From Sarcocystis neurona (lineage: Eukaryota > Apicomplexa > Conoidasida > Eucoccidiorida > Sarcocystidae), in the NCBI GenBank assembly GCA_000727475.1, contig KL647289.1, positions 824,642 to 888,641 of the forward strand: a stretch of DNA of 64,000 nucleotides. The letters are read 5' to 3'. Below are positions 59,770 to 64,000 of the stretch, piece after piece (positions within the stretch are counted from its first letter, which is position 1; each line of letters opens with the position of its first letter). The notes beneath the pieces were generated by a model. It did not search any database. It saw only the letters and a program-made list of their open reading frames with translations, and was not told the origin of the DNA. The translations under genes and the position numbers were made by a program.

Positions 59770-61347
59770 CTAAAGACGTCTCCAACTACCCTTCTTTGAG
59801 GTAGAGCGGACTACCTTTTTAGGTTCAGTTCGCACCATTTTAGGCTGGACGCGCACGACTTTCTTCGGTTCCTGCCGTATCACCTTGGGCTCTTGCCGAA
59901 CAACTTTCTTCGGTTCACTCCGTACAATTTTCTTGGGTTCTTGGCGAACAGTCTTCTTCGGCTCCTGTCTGCCGACTTTCTGTGGCTGCTGTCGAACAAT
60001 CTTCTTGGGTTCTTGCCTTACTACCTTCTTTGGCTGCTGTCTAACTACTTTCTTGGGCTGGATCTGGACCGTTTTCTTGGCTGGAGGAGGACTATATTTC
60101 GAAGAAGCGTAGGAGTACTCACTGCCGGAATGCTGGCCTAACCTGCGTTCGTCACCAGAGTCGTCAGAGTCGTTCTCGTCATTCTCTTCTGATTCGTCAT
60201 CATCTTCGGAGTTACCCTCCTTTTCCTCATCTTCAGAGGGCTCTTCATCATCTTCGTTGTTTTCGTCTTGAGAGGGCTCTTCATCTTCTTCAGGCGCCTT
60301 CTCACCTTCCTCCCCGTCCTCAGATGACTCCTCCCCCCCCTTGTCCCCAGAGGGCTTTTCCTCTTCGTCTTTAGGCTGTTCTTCTTCCGTTGCTTCGTCT
60401 CCCTCTTCCACGGGCTTTTCCTCTTCCGATGCAGCTTCGCCGTCGTCTCCTCCCTCCTCGCTACTCTCCACGGTTTCCACGTGGTCCGGAGGGCGTGCAC
60501 TGATGGAAGGACCGTCTACTTGAAATCCCACCTGTCCTAGGGCCTGGGGCAGTTGATCGGTTGTGCTTGAAAGGCCTGACGCAACAGGAAAGGGGGCAGA
60601 TGAACTCGTTGAAGTGGGATATTCCCAACCAGTTGTAGTCGCTGCAAGGCGCCTGTAATATCCATAGCCCCCACCGTACAAGCCGCCGCCTTTCTTTCCT
60701 GTGTATACTGGTACTTTCTTCACAGGAACTTTCTTAACGGGTACCTTTTTCACGGGAATCTTCTTTACAGGAACTTTCTTTACCGGAACCACCTTCCCTC
60801 CTCCGTAACCGCCGCCTTTCCATTTTCGAAGCAACCCGCGGCTCTCCGCCGATTCTTCAGATTCGTCTTCACTTCTGTCCTCTTCCTCCCTTCCCTCCTG
60901 GTCTTCGGCAAGCTCAGAAGGGGAAGAATGTTCTTTTTGAAGCTTCCGTGGGACGGGGTACGCCTTCGTTGGTAGTGGAACAACTTTCTTAGGAGGAGGA
61001 GGCGGGACTTTCTTTGGAGGAGGAAGGGGGACTTTCTTTGGAGGAGGGGCGGGGAGAGGGACTTTCTTTATTATGATTGGCACTCCGCCGTTGTCTCTTT
61101 TGCGCAAGCCGCGCTCGTCCGCCTCGTGTCCTTCTTCCTCTTCTTCTTCTGTGCGTTCCTCCTCTTGGTCTGCTTCTTCCTCCTCCTGAAGAAGCGCTTC
61201 GCCAGCCGCGGCTCCCCTGCCTTGCAGAAGATGTTCTCTCTCAGTTACACCATTCGATTCAGCTTCGTGATGACCGCTGTCTTCCACGTCAGATCCAGCG
61301 ACGAACGCAACACCCAGAAGAAAGACAAAAATCCCCGCCGCCTTCAT
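59770..61347 (-). CDS. Secreted modular acidic / Lys-Pro repeat protein
   Basis: I do not recognise a named family. One exon of 525 codons begins at an ATG followed by a clear signal peptide (hydrophobic residues 3-18). The mature part alternates in charge three times: acidic (20-80), Pro/Lys with KKVPLPPP repeats (89-136); acidic (145-170), PVKK pentads (about 187-215) and a Gly/Tyr patch; a Ser/Thr linker, a long Glu/Asp block (290-400), then PKKVVRQ-type repeats (421-516). At or beside each change stands R-x-L: RGL (79-81), RGL (170-172), RRL (232-234), RRL (401-403), and RRL as the last three residues. Such motifs resemble TEXEL/PEXEL sites cut by ASP5/plasmepsin V, or dibasic sites for subtilisin-like enzymes. 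This suggests a secreted precursor cut into polyanionic and polycationic pieces, perhaps for a matrix or wall; that role is inference. A paralogue lies about 2.1 kb upstream. Confidence 0.8.
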   Translation of the reverse strand: MKAAGIFVFLLGVAFVAGSDVEDSGHHEAESNGVTEREHLLQGRGAAAGEALLQEEEEADQEEERTEEEEEEGHEADERGLRKRDNGGVPIIIKKVPLPAPPPKKVPLPPPKKVPPPPPKKVVPLPTKAYPVPRKLQKEHSSPSELAEDQEGREEEDRSEDESEESAESRGLLRKWKGGGYGGGKVVPVKKVPVKKIPVKKVPVKKVPVKKVPVYTGKKGGGLYGGGYGYYRRLAATTTGWEYPTSTSSSAPFPVASGLSSTTDQLPQALGQVGFQVDGPSISARPPDHVETVESSEEGGDDGEAASEEEKPVEEGDEATEEEQPKDEEEKPSGDKGGEESSEDGEEGEKAPEEDEEPSQDENNEDDEEPSEDEEKEGNSEDDDESEENDENDSDDSGDERRLGQHSGSEYSYASSKYSPPPAKKTVQIQPKKVVRQQPKKVVRQEPKKIVRQQPQKVGRQEPKKTVRQEPKKIVRSEPKKVVRQEPKVIRQEPKKVVRVQPKMVRTEPKKVVRSTSKKGSWRRL

Positions 61348-62156
61348 TTTGTCGTGCCTACGTCGCGAAAAAGTGAACTAGCTCCCTTTAGGAGGTTACC
61401 GACACGAGCACACATTGCGTGTCGAAACCGGGGAAAAGTAAAGGAACATATCTAACTTTAGTCTTTTGCTGTCTTCGACAAGCAACCTCCGTAGCCCGAG
61501 CTCGTTGACCGTTCGAATTTGCTCGATGGCTTGGTAGGTCATCAGGTCAGCTCGTATGCCGACTGTACACATGCAGTTTCGGAGCGCTGCTGTCTTGATC
61601 ACCGAACCCAACGTGCCCACAACCGGCTGTTGCCTGGTCAGCATCTTTCAGCGAAGTGAGTGTACTTCCATCTACCCTAGTAGACATCCAACATAATTGC
61701 CAGCAATCGCTTACTGTTCGACGAGCTAGATTAACCTTGGGGAGAGCATGGGCCATCTAGGGAGAGCAGGGCCATCTAGTGCTGTTGGCGACGTGCTGGC
61801 TCTGCTGTCAGAATTGCAAGAGGCACATTGAAGAGATATAATATAACGAGTTGCTGGGTCAACGAATCTTGACCTGAATCATCACGTTTGAGGCGCCCTA
61901 TGACATGCACCAGTGGGGCTTTTCCTTGTGTAGCAAGCGTGCACAAACAAGTCTTTCGGGGTAGCTACAACGACGCGGAACGAACATTATGGACGAAAGA
62001 TCGAGCAAAGATACCTTGAGGAAGGAGCGTCAAGCAGATGCCTCAAATACAACAACTTACCACCAGAGGAGCTGGCTGTTGGTCAATTGGAATTCTCCTT
62101 CACTTCAGCAGGTATTGTGTCAAGGCTTAGGAGCGCCTAAGGCCTACTATATACAA

Positions 62157-62610
62157 GTCGCACAGTGTCCGGGGTGCGAGGTCATACACAAACACACGCA
62201 CATTGGTAGGACACGCGAATGTAAGCTGCGTCAGACTCACCACAGTAGCTGAAGTAACGTCGCCAGCATCGATCTCTTCCATACTCACGAGAAAGTGCCT
62301 GGGGCTGTTCTTTGTATACCTGGGATTACAGCGGTAATTAGGGTACAGTTTCGGAGTCTCCCAGGTCTAGGTGACGTGAGTCGCACGGTGTCCCAGGCGC
62401 GACGTTGTATATATATACAGACGCGCATCAATTACTCTGATGAGTCGGACATAACTCAGATCCACGCGTTCGACCGAAGCATTGTCGCCAGCACCGGTCT
62501 CTTCCACACCCATAATAAATTGCTGAGTGCTGTCCATTGTGTACCGAGGATCAAACGTGTCCTGTCTGGTGCCATATCAACATATTGTACATGGCACTTT
62601 ACAGACTTTC
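62157..62610. repeat. Imperfect tandem duplication, period about 224 bp
   Basis: Landmarks recur at a fixed offset: GTCGCAC-x-GTGTCC at 62157 and 62380, and GTCGCCAGCA followed by TCTCTTCCA at 62259 and 62484. The copies are strongly diverged and their outer ends are approximate. Confidence 0.6.
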
Positions 62611-62620
62611 TTCCTTCACC

Positions 62621-63063
62621 CACTAATTCCTTAAGCGTGAAAGTGGCCGACGTTTGAGACAGGCTGCGTTTAGTGTGAGTATATGAGGACTCCTGACAAG
62701 GAAACGTCCTCGACTCGCGACCTCACTACCTCCGTGGTTAAGCGACTATTCGGAGGAATGAGCACTGCCTGGAAAGCCATCGTGTGGCTACGGTGTGCTA
62801 CGCAGCTCAGCTTCAGCAACCGCCAACGGCAGTTGTACACTCACTGAATCCTTACGCTTGAAAGTGGCAAAAACCCGGGACAGGCTGCATTTCATGTCAG
62901 TATGTGACGAATCCTGACAAGGAAAAGTCCTCGACTCGCGAACTCACTACCTCCTTGATCAAGCGACAATTCGGAGGAATGAGCACTGCATCCGAAGTCC
63001 TCGTGTGGCTACGGTATGCTACGCAGCTCAGATTCAGCGAAAGCGAACGGCGGTTGTACGAAA
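62621..63063. repeat. Imperfect tandem duplication, period 221 bp
   Basis: Copies start at 62621 and 62842 (CACT-x-AATCCTTA) and share long matching stretches such as TTCGGAGGAATGAGCACTGC and CTACGCAGCTCAG. Over about 150 aligned bases I count some 20 differences, spread evenly over the three codon positions of the open plus frame. Confidence 0.8.
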
Positions 63064-63200
63064 AAGCCAGAGGACATGTGTTTCCGTGTCCGGATTTTGT
63101 AGAATAGGATTCAGGCGTCCAGTTTACTGCGGCAACATCACATGTCACGTCTAATTGCTTGACGAGTGGTTTGCACCATTTAACAAATTACTTTGCAACA

Positions 63201-63223
63201 CACACAGACACACACACACACAC
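63201..63223. repeat. (AC)n microsatellite
   Basis: A short run of CACA repeats with a GA interruption. Confidence 0.8.
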
Positions 63224-63469
63224 AGTGGCCAAACAACAGCACACTGCGGCGATTTCTCAACCAGCTCGACTTTTGCAAGGGTTAGGAGAGCCTGGAACTC
63301 TGCCTCCCCTTGTAGAAAACAGTTTTTAGATCGAGCAAAGGAGTCGAATGATCCACCCCAAAAAAGAATTGGTGCGCCATAAACGTACGCACTGTGCAGA
63401 CACTACATAAAAGTACATCGAAAAGAGTTCATCCCCGTTAAAGCCCTCCCCAGATAACCGGTTTTACTT

Positions 63470-64000
63470 CTACAGTTTCTTGCTGTATCGGTAGACAATT
63501 GGCTGTGAGCTAACAACTTTCTTTGGAGGAGATACTACTTTCTTAGGTGGGGGTAGAGTCTTTTTGGGAGGAGGTAACGTCTGTTTGGGAGGAGGTAAAG
63601 TCACTTTGGGAGGAGGCGGAGGAGCTTTTTTTGTGACAATGTACGCGCCACCGCCTCTATTTCTTCTACCGAGAGATCTGTCCTCTGCGGACGCCCTCTC
63701 GTACTCTTCACTTAGGTCTTCTTCGGCCTCCGTTTCGCTTTCCTTTTCGGCTTCGCCTGCCTCAAGCCCTTCGCTCTCTTCACTCAACTGGCCGTCGGCT
63801 CCTCCCTCATCGAGTGATTCGCCTTCCTGTAGACGTCTCCAGTAACCTCCGCCTTTCTTTGTTGGAATAGGAACGGGAATTTTTTTCGGAGGCGGAGGAG
63901 GTGCCTTTTTTGTAGGAACCACAACAACAACAGGGCCGCTGCCTCCACCTCGCCTTCTGCCCAGGTGCCTCTCACTTAATTCACTTGATTCTTCTTCGGC
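63470..64000 (-). CDS. Secreted modular acidic / Lys-Pro repeat protein, paralogue (5' end beyond window)
   Basis: The 3' 176 codons of a gene that runs off the right edge. It repeats the plan of the neighbouring 525-aa protein: an acidic stretch ending in RHL before an Arg/Gly patch, a Val run, KKAPPPPPKK repeats, GGGYWRRLQE, a Glu/Ser-rich acidic block, RSLGRRNRGGG, KKAPPPPPK and (T/L)PPPK repeats, and a basic end (YRYSKKL). As in the neighbour, R-x-L stands where acidic sequence meets Gly/Arg or basic sequence, and RRLQE fits the R-x-L-x-E form exactly. The PKKVVRQ-type C-terminal array of the neighbour is absent. Both genes share orientation and lie about 2.1 kb apart, which suggests a local tandem family. 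Signal peptide and start are outside the window. Confidence 0.75.
   Translation of the reverse strand, partial: AEEESSELSERHLGRRRGGGSGPVVVVVPTKKAPPPPPKKIPVPIPTKKGGGYWRRLQEGESLDEGGADGQLSEESEGLEAGEAEKESETEAEEDLSEEYERASAEDRSLGRRNRGGGAYIVTKKAPPPPPKVTLPPPKQTLPPPKKTLPPPKKVVSPPKKVVSSQPIVYRYSKKL

Larger units (their letters stand above)
61348..63469. other. Spacer between the two paralogues, with decayed duplications
   Basis: The left part is the promoter and 5' flank of the 525-aa gene and includes a 20-bp imperfect tandem duplication at 61741-61779. From about 62080 to 63063 it consists largely of two adjacent imperfect tandem duplications (listed separately). An (AC)n run lies at about 63201-63223. 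Short frames on both strands are not supported as genes. Confidence 0.5.

Noticed and set aside
62904..63107. Plus-strand frame of 67 codons conserved between the two copies of the 221-bp repeat
   Set aside because: Substitutions between copies are spread about equally over the three codon positions, the minus strand is also open through both copies, and no splice context was found.
1..64000. CRISPR arrays, insertion sequences, operons or phage genes
   Set aside because: No regularly spaced identical repeats, transposase or integrase frames, or closely packed co-directional genes; the intron-split genes show that this is eukaryotic DNA.

Overview
This window is nuclear DNA of an apicomplexan, most likely a coccidian of the genus Eimeria. 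Four things point there. Imperfect CAG/CTG trinucleotide tracts run through both genes and spacers and are translated as homopolymers of Ser, Ala or Gln. Genes are split by GT-AG introns and lie 1.4 to 7 kb apart. The best-recognised protein is the apicomplexan-type Rab11B. TA/TG microsatellites recur along the spacers. I see no operons, prokaryotic genes, CRISPR array, rRNA or tRNA.

Layout, left to right: (1) minus-strand exons of an Rtf1-like Paf1-complex subunit (1117-1824) whose Plus3 part would lie beyond the left edge; (2) a long spacer, then a giant rhomboid-family protein on plus (9449-14275); (3) a microsatellite-rich spacer, then a small two-membrane-segment protein on minus (19491-20204); (4) a CAG/CTG-rich zone, then three-exon Rab11B on plus (26500-29897); (5) a NAPE-PLD-type metallo-beta-lactamase-fold phospholipase on plus (34290-37870), convergent with (6) an eight-exon Patched-type RND transporter on minus (39236-47695); (7) a poorly resolved multi-exon minus-strand gene (54231-57349); (8) two tandem minus-strand genes for secreted, alternately acidic and Lys/Pro-rich repeat proteins (59770-61347, and 63470 running off the right edge), separated by decayed 221-225 bp duplications.

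The genes do not form one pathway. Several concern membranes: Rab11B (traffic to the inner membrane complex in relatives), a lipid hydrolase, a sterol/lipid-type RND transporter and an intramembrane protease homologue. The least described item is the secreted repeat family. In every copy an R-x-L motif sits where acidic and basic blocks meet, resembling a polyprotein cut by a TEXEL/PEXEL-type or dibasic protease.

Exon joins for the Patched, NAPE-PLD and Rab11B genes were worked out by hand from GT-AG sites, reading phase and family similarity. Their phases close exactly, but no transcript data were available.
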